The notes below the pieces were generated by a model that ran no database searches, had not been told where the DNA came from, and was given only the letters and a program-made list of their open reading frames with translations. This document shows positions 49,006 through 58,241 of a DNA stretch of 58,971 bases, one piece after another (positions within the stretch are counted from its first letter, which is position 1; each line of letters begins with the position of its first letter). The position numbers were made by a program, and so were the translations under genes. Source of the stretch: CAYJMQ01 sp964371555 (GTDB taxonomy: Bacteria; Bdellovibrionota; JACOXK01; 2-02-FULL-40-11); assembly GCA_964371555.1 (NCBI GenBank), contig CAYJMQ010000006.1, forward strand, positions 1-58,971, given 5' to 3'.

Positions 49006-50354
49006 AGTTTTGATTTTTTAAGAGAGGTGGAAAGCCCTAAAACAATTTCTTTAAAATTCTTTTGTCCGGCGCCCTTTTCAATCGATTGTTCCACCTCGCG
49101 GACAATCTTGGTCATATATTCTGTATACGCGGTCTCTTCAAACCGGAGTTTTCCACCCAGCGATCGAAGCGATAATAAAACATCTTTGACGGTCACTTTC
49201 TCCATCGGTTTGGCAGGACAATAATAATGCTCTTCTTCGCCAACTTCAAGAAGGATGCCAGCCTGACACAAATTAAACAGAATATCGTTGATCAGCCTGA
49301 TAGGAACATGAAACACCTCCGTCAGCCTTTGCGATGTTACTCCCCCTTTTTCCCGTTCATAAGCGTCGCAGATACAGGCAACAAAATTGAGCGCCAAAAA
49401 TTCCCTAAACTCGCTGCTGACCCGCACTGAAACGCGCTCTTCCCGATACGTCTTGATATGTTGATCGGCGAATGCAAGCTCCGCCCCAACCAGCACAATG
49501 ATCCACGTTAGATAGAGCCAGACCAGAAAGACAGGAAGCACACTGAGCGATCCGTAGACATTGTTGTAGTTCACCCCTTCAGTCACATAAATCGTATAGC
49601 CGACTTTTGCGAATTCCCACAGAACACCTCCGAGAAGTCCCCCCAGAAGCGCCGAATGAAATTTAACTTTCGTATTCGGCATAAACGCGTAAAGCATCGT
49701 AAAAAGAACAGGCGTCATCACATAGGGGACAGCTTTGAAAAAGAAGCTGATCCACTCCTGTTCAACAGGCAGATAGGTCCGCACAAAATGAGACGACTGA
49801 AGAGAAGCTGTCACACCGATAGAAACCGCAATAAAAATGGGACCAATCGTAACAATGGCCCAATAGGCGTTAAAACGCTTGAACCACGAGCGTTTGGTTC
49901 GCACCCCCCAGATATCGTTGAATGCCGTTTCAATGCTCGAAAGAAGTCCAACCACAATCAAAATCAAAAAACCGATCCCTACGATCCCCAATGCCCCCGC
50001 ATGAATATTTTGTGTGAATTGAGCCAGATATTTTTGGATAATCTCTCCGGAGCCTGTCGTCAGATTTTTTAGAATAAATGGTTCCACCGCGGCGGTAATT
50101 TTATCAATACCGCCAAAGGCTTTTAAAAAAGCCATCATTACAGCGAGGAGAGGAACGAGCGACAGAAGCGTTGTGTAAGAGAGCGCCATTGCCCGAACAG
50201 CGGATCTGTTTTTGACAATTCCGATAGTTACAAGACTTCCCAGACGAAAAAAATAATAGAAGACCTCCTTCCATTTGGGGAGCTTCTGATCCATATTCCA
50301 AATCGTTTCTTCAAAAAAGCTGCGAATATCCTGAAATGCCCTCTTCGGTTTCAT
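49002..50354 (-). CDS. YihY/UPF0761 membrane protein with C-terminal winged helix
   Basis: The 450-residue product has the YihY fold with about six helices (ALSYTTLLSLVPLLAVMMAF ... VYGSLSVLPVFLVWLYLTW), a family sometimes labelled ribonuclease BN, although that activity belongs to another protein. A C-terminal segment (about residues 330-440, LRLTEVFHVPIRLINDILF-type) resembles a winged helix. It overlaps uvrC by four bases and lies 40 bases after the TonB-like gene. Confidence 0.9.
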   Translation of the reverse strand: MKPKRAFQDIRSFFEETIWNMDQKLPKWKEVFYYFFRLGSLVTIGIVKNRSAVRAMALSYTTLLSLVPLLAVMMAFLKAFGGIDKITAAVEPFILKNLTTGSGEIIQKYLAQFTQNIHAGALGIVGIGFLILIVVGLLSSIETAFNDIWGVRTKRSWFKRFNAYWAIVTIGPIFIAVSIGVTASLQSSHFVRTYLPVEQEWISFFFKAVPYVMTPVLFTMLYAFMPNTKVKFHSALLGGLLGGVLWEFAKVGYTIYVTEGVNYNNVYGSLSVLPVFLVWLYLTWIIVLVGAELAFADQHIKTYREERVSVRVSSEFREFLALNFVACICDAYEREKGGVTSQRLTEVFHVPIRLINDILFNLCQAGILLEVGEEEHYYCPAKPMEKVTVKDVLLSLRSLGGKLRFEETAYTEYMTKIVREVEQSIEKGAGQKNFKEIVLGLSTSLKKSKL

Positions 50355-50394
50355 TCACCTCCTTATCGGAAGATAAGAAATACGAGTTGAGAAG

Positions 50395-50856
50395 TCATTC
50401 TCTCAATCTAAAGACAATCGGAACCCGGGCAAAGAGCCCGGGGGCGAGGCGCCATCCCTTAACCGCTTTATATGCCTCTTGATCGAGTAGCTGATAACCA
50501 CTCCCTGAAAGAATCTTGAGAGACCAGACATAGCCGGCTTGATCGGTCTTAAGTTCCAGCGTCACTTTCCCCTCCCATCCTTTTTCTTTGGCCTGTTTTG
50601 GATATGGAGGGGCTGGCACATAGAGCGGCCAGTCACCTCCATTCGCTTTTTCTTTTGTCCGGCCAAATCCTGCAAAGTCCTTCTTCGTAGAAGATTTTTT
50701 GGGTTCATACTTCACCACCGGCTGACCGGAAACCAACGACACCAATGTTAGATGAAGAATTCCAGACTGAGGCGCGGGAAAACCTGGAACCCCGATTGTT
50801 TTTAGAGCAAAAAGAAAAAGCGAATGAATGAGAACAGAGATCGCCAAATATCTCAC
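50395..50856 (-). CDS. TonB-like energy-transduction protein
   Basis: The 153-residue product has an N-terminal helix (AISVLIHSLFLFALKTIG), a Lys-rich linker and a TonB C-terminal domain (YPKQAKEKGWEGKVTLELKT ... LLDQEAYKAVKGWRL). It is shorter than classical TonB. It should energise the neighbouring TonB-dependent-receptor-like barrel. The start is GTG. Confidence 0.85.
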   Translation of the reverse strand: MRYLAISVLIHSLFLFALKTIGVPGFPAPQSGILHLTLVSLVSGQPVVKYEPKKSSTKKDFAGFGRTKEKANGGDWPLYVPAPPYPKQAKEKGWEGKVTLELKTDQAGYVWSLKILSGSGYQLLDQEAYKAVKGWRLAPGLFARVPIVFRLRE

Positions 50857-50880
50857 GACATCTCACAACATCTTACGGCG
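50851..50880. repeat. Three degenerate 10-bp tandem repeats between the TonB-like and lipoprotein genes
   Basis: TCTCACGACA, TCTCACAACA and TCTTACGGCG (plus strand) lie end to end across the start of the TonB-like gene. Another example of the short tandem duplications common in this window. Confidence 0.7.
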
Positions 50881-50886
50881 GGGATC

Positions 50887-51990
50887 TTACGGTCCAGGCG
50901 ACATGCTCTGGATCTGTTGTTTCATAGGAAGCCGGGGAATGCGGGTCGTTTCCGAACCGTCACGCGGGATTACCCAAAGCTCCGCGTTCCCTTCTTTGAT
51001 ATAAGAAGCAAATATAAGATCGCCGGCACAGGTCAGTTTATTAAAAATAAATCCACCGTTCCCCTGATCACAAAGAAGTTTTTGGTCGCCAACCCGGATA
51101 CAACTCTTTTCTTCTTCAGGAATCCATTCAATAAATGAGAGCTTTTGATCCTCACAGAGGCTGCTATCCAAAATCCTTGATGAAAGGGTGGTCTGATCGG
51201 AAGAGGTCAGAGAAACTGTCGATAGATTGATCCATCTCCCAAAAAGCGGGTGTTTGAGCGAAAGATCGCCTGATCCAACAATTAAAATATTTTGAGGTCG
51301 GGTCAGATAAAGATGGAGGGGGTTTGAAACATCAACAAATTCTCTTGCAACAACACCCAGTGTCTCTGTATCGACCATGGCAAGCCGGCTTGCGACTGAA
51401 GGAATCCATGTATCTCCTCTTTGAAGGCGTGCCGCTAAAACGACCATGCGATTAGGGGGTGCAAATAGAATTGAAGAAAGCTCCGCGTATGGGTCCGCAT
51501 CGTCTTTTAAGAAGGATAAATCGACGGAGGCGATTTCATTTTTTAAATCACCCGTAAAAATCTGGACCTCATTTGAGTCGAGACTTACAAGCCAGATTCT
51601 CCCTTCCGCATCGCGAGCGACAGCCTGGGGATTAACCCGAGGGGCGAGCGCTCGCTTTGCAACGATCTTTGCTTCGACCCCTTCGAGAAGATGGATTGAA
51701 TCATTTTGAATCGATGTAAGAAGAAATAAGCGGCTGTCACCGTCCCGAAAAATTCGGACATCTGTCCCAACTGGAAGAACATCTTTCAATTCACCCGTCT
51801 TTAAATCGAGGCGTCGCAGGAGACCCGCGGTTTGAAAATCGGTTGTGGCAAACCAGAGGGCAGAAGCCCCTCCAGATTTGCCAATGATCTCATCCCCAAG
51901 TGGTTTATCAGATATCGGAGTCGGCTGGGGACGAGGAGAGCAGGAAGTAAGAATAAAGAGAAAAATGACAGTACACAGATAACATTTCAT
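50887..51990 (-). CDS. Lipoprotein with propeller-like repeats
   Basis: The 367-residue product starts at ATG 51990, preceded by GGAGG, with a lipobox ending LTSC (FLFILTSCSP). The rest alternates LRRLDLKTGELKDVLPVG, AVARDAEGRIWLVSLDSNEV and similar strands, resembling a YncE/PQQ-like beta-propeller. It ends SMSPGP. It overlaps the barrel gene by four bases (ATGA) and probably works with it at the outer membrane. Confidence 0.75.
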   Translation of the reverse strand: MKCYLCTVIFLFILTSCSPRPQPTPISDKPLGDEIIGKSGGASALWFATTDFQTAGLLRRLDLKTGELKDVLPVGTDVRIFRDGDSRLFLLTSIQNDSIHLLEGVEAKIVAKRALAPRVNPQAVARDAEGRIWLVSLDSNEVQIFTGDLKNEIASVDLSFLKDDADPYAELSSILFAPPNRMVVLAARLQRGDTWIPSVASRLAMVDTETLGVVAREFVDVSNPLHLYLTRPQNILIVGSGDLSLKHPLFGRWINLSTVSLTSSDQTTLSSRILDSSLCEDQKLSFIEWIPEEEKSCIRVGDQKLLCDQGNGGFIFNKLTCAGDLIFASYIKEGNAELWVIPRDGSETTRIPRLPMKQQIQSMSPGP

Positions 51991-53708
51991 AACAGCACCT
52001 CCATGCTGATCCCCCACTCCCGCCTGACAATATCAGGCTCGAGTAAATTAGGTCCAGCTCTTCCCTGGAATTCCAGGTTCTCGTTTGAACCTTCTGCTAT
52101 CAGATTTTTTGCAAAAAGTCGAACTCCCCAATTTTCTTTTTGGTAGCCAAGGTATGGATTCAAACGATGCCGATCCCCCTTTTTCCAGTTCTCACCCAAA
52201 TCGACCCCCTCCCCCGATTGAAAAAGATAGTGGCACCCCAGTTGATATGATTTTAAAAAAAATTGGATGTTTGTATCGAAATGGTGTGTTGGACGACCCG
52301 GAATCCTCTTCCCACGCTGCCAGTTGATATTTGAGGCATTGAGGGGGATCTGAAAAACGTAATTCCCCTTCCAGGAGAGGGGCCCATAGGAAACCGCCCC
52401 CTTCGCATCAACCCCCCGGTTCCAGACCCCTCCCACACCGACTGTCCGCGCGGAAAGCGGAGAGGTTGCAATCATCAAAAAATCGTTCTCGCTATCTTCT
52501 GAGAATAAAAGAAATTCAATGCTTGCTCCTCCGCTTTGATACCAGGGACCTGCCGAAAAACGAATTCCAGAATGAGGCTTAAGAGCTCGAGCCGCCTGTA
52601 GAAGGGCGCCATCTCCAAAGGTCTGGATCGGGGTTGGAAGAATTGCATATCTCAGCCCTTTGACAACGATCCCGAAAGGATAGCGCTTTGTTGATGAAAT
52701 CTCACCCCCCAGGTCAAATGACTGATAACGCCTGATAGCAAAATCAGTCATGCCAGACTGATCATAAGTCAGATCATAGATTAGCCCATAGGTTAGCCAT
52801 GAAGAGGTCTCGAACCAGCGGTTTGTGTCCCAACGATGATCGAGAGTTAACTTCCCCTCGTAACGAGAAAAAGATTTGGCTTTGCTTTTCTCTAATTTCC
52901 GAGTCAATGAATCACGCGACATCTCGAACTGGATCATCGAATGCCATGGCGAATACCAGGGTGAATGATAGCGTGAAACAAGACCAAATCGAAGGTCTTT
53001 ACTTTGACTATTGCCAGGCTTTTTAAGGAAAGATTGAAAGTTTTTATTTTCAAAGAAGAAAAAGGGGAGAAATTCAAACCTATCGAGAAAAAACCTCACA
53101 GAATTTTCCCAACGGGCGTGCTTCCTAAAGCCCGCGGGCGTCGACCCGGCAAAAACATTTTCCGAATGAAGTTCCCGCTCAATCACAGATGTAAGATCTT
53201 TGTAATCAACTCTCAAACCCCCCACATAGGTATCGCTGCGATTCGAGAAGCTCTTTTTTTCATCATCTTCTGGAAAATAAGGGGTATGGTGGTTTTCGAT
53301 GTATTGAAACTTTCTATGATCGCTGTGCAGGCGGGCATCCAAGCGAATAAAAAAATCCGCAATTCTCCCAAAAAGCCGCCCTTTTAATTTTTGATCCCCT
53401 GAAATATCGAGACCCACCTGCCCATACCAGGGGCGCGATAGTCTCTGAGAGTCGAGCCAAAATTCTTCATCTCTCAGGACTGAACGCGCGCCAACATGCC
53501 TCTCCAACGTAGACAGTTCAATCCCAAGTTCATTTTGTGAAGCGTCAATGACCTTTGCGCCAACGCCGGAGGGAACCTGAATAAAATGTATTCTTCGGTC
53601 TTTTTTTGCTTCGACAATAACAGGCTCTAAAACGATGCCCTCAGATATTCCCTTTGCGGGGGATAAGAAAAAAAAGAGACAATAAAAGATAAAGCGCAGT
53701 TTTTTCAT
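51987..53708 (-). CDS. TonB-dependent-receptor-like barrel without a full plug domain
   Basis: The 573-residue product has a signal peptide, a short TonB-box-like stretch (LEPVIVEAKKDRR), and then beta-barrel strands (WSMIQFEMSRDSLTRKLEKS, RWFETSSWLTYGLIYD and so on), ending REWGISMEVLL. The usual plug domain of about 120 residues is not evident; only a fragment (GIELSTLERHVGARSVL) remains. Such shortened barrels may be channels or altered receptors. Downstream are a lipoprotein and a TonB-like gene, upstream glycosyltransferases. Confidence 0.75.
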   Translation of the reverse strand: MKKLRFIFYCLFFFLSPAKGISEGIVLEPVIVEAKKDRRIHFIQVPSGVGAKVIDASQNELGIELSTLERHVGARSVLRDEEFWLDSQRLSRPWYGQVGLDISGDQKLKGRLFGRIADFFIRLDARLHSDHRKFQYIENHHTPYFPEDDEKKSFSNRSDTYVGGLRVDYKDLTSVIERELHSENVFAGSTPAGFRKHARWENSVRFFLDRFEFLPFFFFENKNFQSFLKKPGNSQSKDLRFGLVSRYHSPWYSPWHSMIQFEMSRDSLTRKLEKSKAKSFSRYEGKLTLDHRWDTNRWFETSSWLTYGLIYDLTYDQSGMTDFAIRRYQSFDLGGEISSTKRYPFGIVVKGLRYAILPTPIQTFGDGALLQAARALKPHSGIRFSAGPWYQSGGASIEFLLFSEDSENDFLMIATSPLSARTVGVGGVWNRGVDAKGAVSYGPLSWKGNYVFQIPLNASNINWQRGKRIPGRPTHHFDTNIQFFLKSYQLGCHYLFQSGEGVDLGENWKKGDRHRLNPYLGYQKENWGVRLFAKNLIAEGSNENLEFQGRAGPNLLEPDIVRREWGISMEVLL

Positions 53709-53725
53709 TAGTTATACAGCGCCGC

Positions 53726-55510
53726 TTAATAAAATCCCCACGTTGAGGCAACCCCCACATGGTGATGATAAAAAAGCTTCTTTAAATTAGCATACTTTTT
53801 ATCAAACAGCATATTGGCTTCTTTGACATCTATATATTGGAATGGGATAGATCGCGATGAATATACTTCGAATTTCCCACCGACATCGGCAATTCTTTTG
53901 AGCCTGTATTTTGAGATTAAACCATTCATAAATTCCCTCTGAGTCTGATCGCTGAAGAAGCTCTTCTCTATGACATAAAATGCAAATTCCCGATCAACCT
54001 CATCAGGCGAAACAGGAGGCCCTGCTTCCCTTAAATTGGCGAGGCTATATATTTCCTTTCCAAACACAGGACTTTTAAAAAAGGTTTTCCCATAATAAAA
54101 TTCATTAAAAATATTATCGGTTTCAGAGAGAAAACTAGCAATTTTATCTTCTTTCTTCATATGTTCTCTCAACAGATAGCCGACCGCTTTTAAATCATTG
54201 GCAGAGGGAGGCGGGCGTCTGAACGCCTCCCTCCCCACTGCAGAGCGGATACCCGGCGCTTCCCAATTTGCGACTATCAAAATCACGGCCAAAGCCATAC
54301 CCGCAAATCGATACAGAAAGGAATGATTCTTGAGACACGAACGGACAAGCGAAATCATTTCAGAGATTCCCAGACTCAATATCAGAAGCAACGGAAACAC
54401 TGAAAGATTCTTTTGAATGCCGCAGACGTAAATAAAGTAGATTAAAGGAAATAATTTAATGGGAAGGGATGAAAATTGCCTCCAAAAACCCCCAAAATAG
54501 CCCCCCAAAAGAATGAGCGACCCCCAAAAATGAAAAACATCGTTATGAACATATATTTCAAAATAAGTCTTTAATTGACCAAATTTTGAGGCAAAATCAA
54601 ATAATGAATTCTTTTCCAGACTCCATTGATGTCCCAAGCCGAGTTTAAGAAATCCCCACCCCAAAAGCCCGAGGTTGCTGACACCTACGCGGGAATGCAC
54701 ATAAAAATGGAGCAACATCGGCACAAGAACCGGAATAAAAAAAAGAAAATTTGATGGTTTATCGAATAAACCCTTTTTTATAAAAAGTAAGGGACCGATT
54801 CGTTCTTTGTCGTATGCCACGCACCAGACAAACAAGAGTAAAATGGGGCATAGGATTAAGTTCCCGGACGCCATATTTAAGAAGAGACTGAACCCGATAC
54901 ATATCTTTAATAAAAATGACTTGGTCTTTGGAAAGTGGGGAAAGTGGGGAAAATGGGGAAGGTGGTAGAAATAGAGTCCGATGGAATAAAAGAAAAGCGC
55001 CAGATAGAAAAGATGCGGCGCCATAACGTAAAAACTCCTGCCATAATGAGACAAAAGAGGGAATGCAAGCAATAGAAAGACAATGGGAAGTGTCATCGAG
55101 CCAAAAATCAGCTTGAGCGACAATGAAAAAATAAAGACCGCCAGCGTTAACAGTACTGCCTGGCAAAATAAAAAATTGCTCTCCGTAATAGGAACGCCAA
55201 AAAGATCAAATAGCCCCACATAAACATACCAATGAAGATAGCTCAGCAGGCCATGAAAACTATAGGAAAAAGATTTCCAAAAATTATCCAATAAATGCGA
55301 TGTCCCGCCTAAGGCAGAAACCCCTTCCGAGAAATCAAAACTCAAAATCTTTAGATAATGCAGACGGATTCCGCCGAACGCCCCCCCGCCCGGTTCATTA
55401 TCAAAAGTCATTGGAAGATGATAAGCGGTTTTCACGAGGAATAGGGCCGAGAGTGAAAATAAAATGATGAATAAAAAAAAAGTTTTATATTTTCGGATAA
55501 AGAAGTCCAT
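53726..55510 (-). CDS. Multi-pass glycosyltransferase-type membrane protein (GT-C-like)
   Basis: The 594-residue product has about eleven hydrophobic helices in its first ~420 residues and a soluble C-terminal region (about 430-594). A DNEPGGG loop lies near residue 37 after the first helix, the place where GT-C enzymes keep acidic catalytic residues. It probably transfers a sugar from a lipid carrier made by the neighbouring DPM-like enzyme. It overlaps that gene by 26 bases. Two insertions are encoded by repeats: (HFP)n at 54932-54965 and a hairpin at 54204-54233. Confidence 0.7.
   Translation of the reverse strand: MDFFIRKYKTFFLFIILFSLSALFLVKTAYHLPMTFDNEPGGGAFGGIRLHYLKILSFDFSEGVSALGGTSHLLDNFWKSFSYSFHGLLSYLHWYVYVGLFDLFGVPITESNFLFCQAVLLTLAVFIFSLSLKLIFGSMTLPIVFLLLAFPLLSHYGRSFYVMAPHLFYLALFFYSIGLYFYHLPHFPHFPHFPKTKSFLLKICIGFSLFLNMASGNLILCPILLLFVWCVAYDKERIGPLLFIKKGLFDKPSNFLFFIPVLVPMLLHFYVHSRVGVSNLGLLGWGFLKLGLGHQWSLEKNSLFDFASKFGQLKTYFEIYVHNDVFHFWGSLILLGGYFGGFWRQFSSLPIKLFPLIYFIYVCGIQKNLSVFPLLLILSLGISEMISLVRSCLKNHSFLYRFAGMALAVILIVANWEAPGIRSAVGREAFRRPPPSANDLKAVGYLLREHMKKEDKIASFLSETDNIFNEFYYGKTFFKSPVFGKEIYSLANLREAGPPVSPDEVDREFAFYVIEKSFFSDQTQREFMNGLISKYRLKRIADVGGKFEVYSSRSIPFQYIDVKEANMLFDKKYANLKKLFYHHHVGVASTWGFY
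54204..54233. repeat. In-frame hairpin in the GT-C-like gene
   Basis: GAGGGAGGCG, loop GGCGTCTGAA, CGCCTCCCTC: a perfect 10-bp stem of 30 bases total. It is a multiple of three, in frame, encoding GREAFRRPPP just after the last transmembrane helix. Confidence 0.85.
54932..54965. repeat. 9-bp tandem repeat encoding HFP units
   Basis: AAAGTGGGG, AAAGTGGGG, AAAATGGGG and a partial AAGGTGG encode PHFPHFPHFP on the minus strand, in a loop of the GT-C-like protein. Slippage would add or remove whole residues. Confidence 0.85.
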
Positions 55511-56228
55511 CGCCCCGCCTACGATCAGATGAAACCTTTAACCAAAATCGAAATATTTTAACGCCGCTTGAGATAATTTCATGGAATGAAAGCTTGGATT
55601 TCCCTTTCTTTCGGTTATCAAAAAAAATAGGTATCTCTATAATGTTAATTTTTTTTAAATAGCCCACTACCAATATTTCTTCCAAAGCTGAATAGCCTTT
55701 TGAGATAATGCCATGAGATAAAATATATTCTATCACTCCTTTTTTATACCCTCGGTATCCACTGGAATAATCGCTGCACTTTAGACCAAAAAACAATCGG
55801 CAAAATATATTGGCACATTTAGAGATGAATAACCGGTCAAGGCGCCAGCTTTTAAAGCCCCCCCCCGTCATATAACGAGAGCCGATAATAATATCCCCAT
55901 CGCGGCTTTTCTTAATAAAATGCGGGATTTCTTTGGGATGATGGGAAAAATCGGCATCCATGGTAATCATAAAATCAAAATGATTTAGCAGCCCATAGCG
56001 AAAACCTGTGAGATATGCCGCCCCAATGCCGTTTTTTTCATTATTGACTATGACGAAAACCCGGGGATCTTTTTCAAACTCCTGCTGTACAACCTTCCAG
56101 GTCAGATCTGAAGAGTTATCATCAACGACAACAATAGAAATATCATGACAGTATCGGAATATTTCACGAATCAAAGAAACAACATTCTCTCTTTCCTCAT
56201 AGGTGGGTAAAATCACTAAAGTTTTCAT
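55485..56228 (-). CDS. Dolichol-phosphate mannosyltransferase-like GT2 enzyme
   Basis: The 247-residue product has the GT2 nucleotide-sugar fold with LPTYEERENVVSLIREI, a DDNSSDLTW (DxD-like) motif, ITMDADFSHHPKEI and the C-terminal DPM-type hydrophobic segment. It probably makes a lipid-linked sugar (polyprenyl-phosphate-hexose) on the inner membrane for the GT-C-like partner encoded next. Confidence 0.9.
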   Translation of the reverse strand: MKTLVILPTYEERENVVSLIREIFRYCHDISIVVVDDNSSDLTWKVVQQEFEKDPRVFVIVNNEKNGIGAAYLTGFRYGLLNHFDFMITMDADFSHHPKEIPHFIKKSRDGDIIIGSRYMTGGGFKSWRLDRLFISKCANIFCRLFFGLKCSDYSSGYRGYKKGVIEYILSHGIISKGYSALEEILVVGYLKKINIIEIPIFFDNRKKGKSKLSFHEIISSGVKIFRFWLKVSSDRRRGDGLLYPKI

Positions 56229-56239
56229 TTCAAAATTAC

Positions 56240-57211
56240 TTACAAACCGTTAAAAACGTAACGGTGCAGCGCCACATTTTTTTTAAGATATCCCCTATTC
56301 TTCAGTAGAAAAAGACCCCGCAACATACCGGCAGCATAAGTCAAATGAGAAATTAAAAACAACGGGATCAGTAAAATATAGAATAAAGCCCTTTTGGCCA
56401 AAACGATTCTTAAACTAAAAAAGATTGCCAACGCGCCGTAAATGAAGAGGGGGAACAACCAGAATCCCCAAAACCCCAAAAACCTATGACATAAAAACAA
56501 AATAGGCAGCGCCCCCACCAGATAGATGCCGAACAAAAGCGGCATTAAATAATAAAGATTCCCGGCCAATCCTTCTTTTTTGGTCTGTTGCGCCCTCCCC
56601 CTTCCAGAAATAAAAACCTGCTTCAGATAGGCCGCTAAATTTCTTCTTCGCTTATGATAGACAAAACAGTCAGGAATATAATAGAAGCGATACCCCAGTT
56701 TTCGTATTCTGTTAATTAATTCATTCTCATCGCCTGGAAACAAATCTTCGCAAAATAAATGCTTTCTGATGATATCCCCGCGAAAGCAGATAAAACTCCC
56801 ATGCAGCTCTTTCTCAGTGGCATCGTAGTTCGGTTTTCCCTGCTTCCATCTGGCGGAAGCGCTTCCAGTTGCGAAAAAAGAAGAGAGAACCTCGCCGCAT
56901 AATTTGGAAAACCGGGAATCATCCCCGGGTGTCAAATTGGGCCCTCCCACACCGGCCACCTGATGATCGTTAAAACAGCTCAATGTCCTGGAAACAAGAT
57001 CGCCTGGAATCATGGCATCATCATCAAAGAAAAAAACAAAATCACCCTCACATTTTCGAATGGCCAAATTCCTCTGCAAAGGAGGATGAAATCCTTCCAC
57101 CAAAAATATCTCTATCTGATGTCCCCCGGCATCGAGCCCGCCAAATTGTTTTTTCACAATGTCATTCTTAAAATTGTGGGGTCTTGTGGGAACAATAAAC
57201 GATACCTTCAT
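56240..57211 (-). CDS. GT2-family glycosyltransferase with membrane tail
   Basis: The 323-residue product starts IVPTRPHNFKNDIVKKQFGG, has the DDDAMIPGDLVSRTL acidic motif and a GPN-TPGDD donor site, and ends with two or three helices (YLVGALPILFLCHRFLG ...). It probably elongates a surface glycan. First gene of the operon; a divergent methyltransferase starts 126 bases away. Confidence 0.88.
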   Translation of the reverse strand: MKVSFIVPTRPHNFKNDIVKKQFGGLDAGGHQIEIFLVEGFHPPLQRNLAIRKCEGDFVFFFDDDAMIPGDLVSRTLSCFNDHQVAGVGGPNLTPGDDSRFSKLCGEVLSSFFATGSASARWKQGKPNYDATEKELHGSFICFRGDIIRKHLFCEDLFPGDENELINRIRKLGYRFYYIPDCFVYHKRRRNLAAYLKQVFISGRGRAQQTKKEGLAGNLYYLMPLLFGIYLVGALPILFLCHRFLGFWGFWLFPLFIYGALAIFFSLRIVLAKRALFYILLIPLFLISHLTYAAGMLRGLFLLKNRGYLKKNVALHRYVFNGL

Positions 57212-57336
57212 CTTTGAATCTCTATATCTTTTTTCTCAATAGAGTTCAAACATTTTTTCGAATCGATATAGGTATGTCAAACGTTCATTTTTTATTTTGC
57301 AATTTGGAAAACTTCCTTATAGGCTGAATTTGATTT
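57212..57336. other. Divergent intergenic region of the glycan locus
   Basis: AT-rich, 125 bases, between the GT2 gene (minus) and the methyltransferase (plus). A possible plus-strand -10 (TATAGG, about 57319) has no strong -35. No RNA gene or repeat is visible. Confidence 0.5.
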
Positions 57337-58239
57337 ATGCCCCTCGATTTTCTTGAAAGAAAATTTTGCCCCGTTTGTGATTTTGGAAATTTCAAAACCT
57401 TTTGTAAACTCCCCTCCTATTCCCTGATGCGTTGTCAAAAATGCTCGTTATGGTTATTAAATCCCTATATCGGCAAAGAGGGGATGAAACGAATCGTTTC
57501 AGAACCAGAGAGGATCAGAAAAGAATATCCGATGATTTACAAATATTATGAATCGGAAGTTCTTCGAAAAGAGGGGTCATCACCACCCACTGTCATAAAA
57601 CTTTCCAACGAAAAAAAAAGAATATTAACGTTTTTGAAAGCCAGTCGCGCTGAAGGGAAATTATTGGAGCTTGGATGTGGCTCAGGTGATTTCACAAGAT
57701 CTGCGGCAGAGGTTGGCTATGAGGCTTTTGGTTTGGATTTTAATCCGAACTCATCGCCCGTTTCAAACGACACATTTACTTTTATTCATGCGGATGTGGA
57801 AAAAACAGAATTTCAACCTCATCATTATGACATAGTCTGCGCCTTTGACGTGCTAGAGCATTGCGATGATTTGAAAGGGCTTTTGACAAGGATTCATAGA
57901 AGCCTGAATACTCACGGGATATTGGCCATCACCGTCCCCAATGCCGAGAGCCTGCTGCATTATCTGTGCCTGACAGCCCATAAAATTACTTTTTCATCGT
58001 TCGGACGCCCGCTTGAGGGTATTTTTGTTATCAGTCATCCCATTTATTTTAGTCTGCTGTCTCTCTCTTATCTTTTAGAGACCTGCCATTTCAAGGTAGT
58101 CCGCCACCATCAATCTTCAACCGATCTTACGAAAATCAGACTAAACAGTCTGTTTCGCGCGGCAGTTGAAGGCGTGTTTATGCTGAGCCGCCTCTGTTCC
58201 TTACAAAACAGATTGGTGATTTTTGCCAGGAAAAATTAG
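57337..58239 (+). CDS. Class I SAM methyltransferase with N-terminal zinc-ribbon
   Basis: The 300-residue product has a small zinc-binding N-terminus (CPVCDFGNF ... LMRCQKCSLWLLNP) and a methyltransferase core (LLELGCGSGDFTRSAAE, DFNPNS, DIVCAFDVLEH). Such proteins often modify sugars or natural-product intermediates encoded nearby, which fits a glycan locus. The ATG has only a weak ribosome binding site. Divergent from the glycosyltransferase operon. Confidence 0.88.
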   Translation: MPLDFLERKFCPVCDFGNFKTFCKLPSYSLMRCQKCSLWLLNPYIGKEGMKRIVSEPERIRKEYPMIYKYYESEVLRKEGSSPPTVIKLSNEKKRILTFLKASRAEGKLLELGCGSGDFTRSAAEVGYEAFGLDFNPNSSPVSNDTFTFIHADVEKTEFQPHHYDIVCAFDVLEHCDDLKGLLTRIHRSLNTHGILAITVPNAESLLHYLCLTAHKITFSSFGRPLEGIFVISHPIYFSLLSLSYLLETCHFKVVRHHQSSTDLTKIRLNSLFRAAVEGVFMLSRLCSLQNRLVIFARKN

Positions 58240-58241
58240 GC

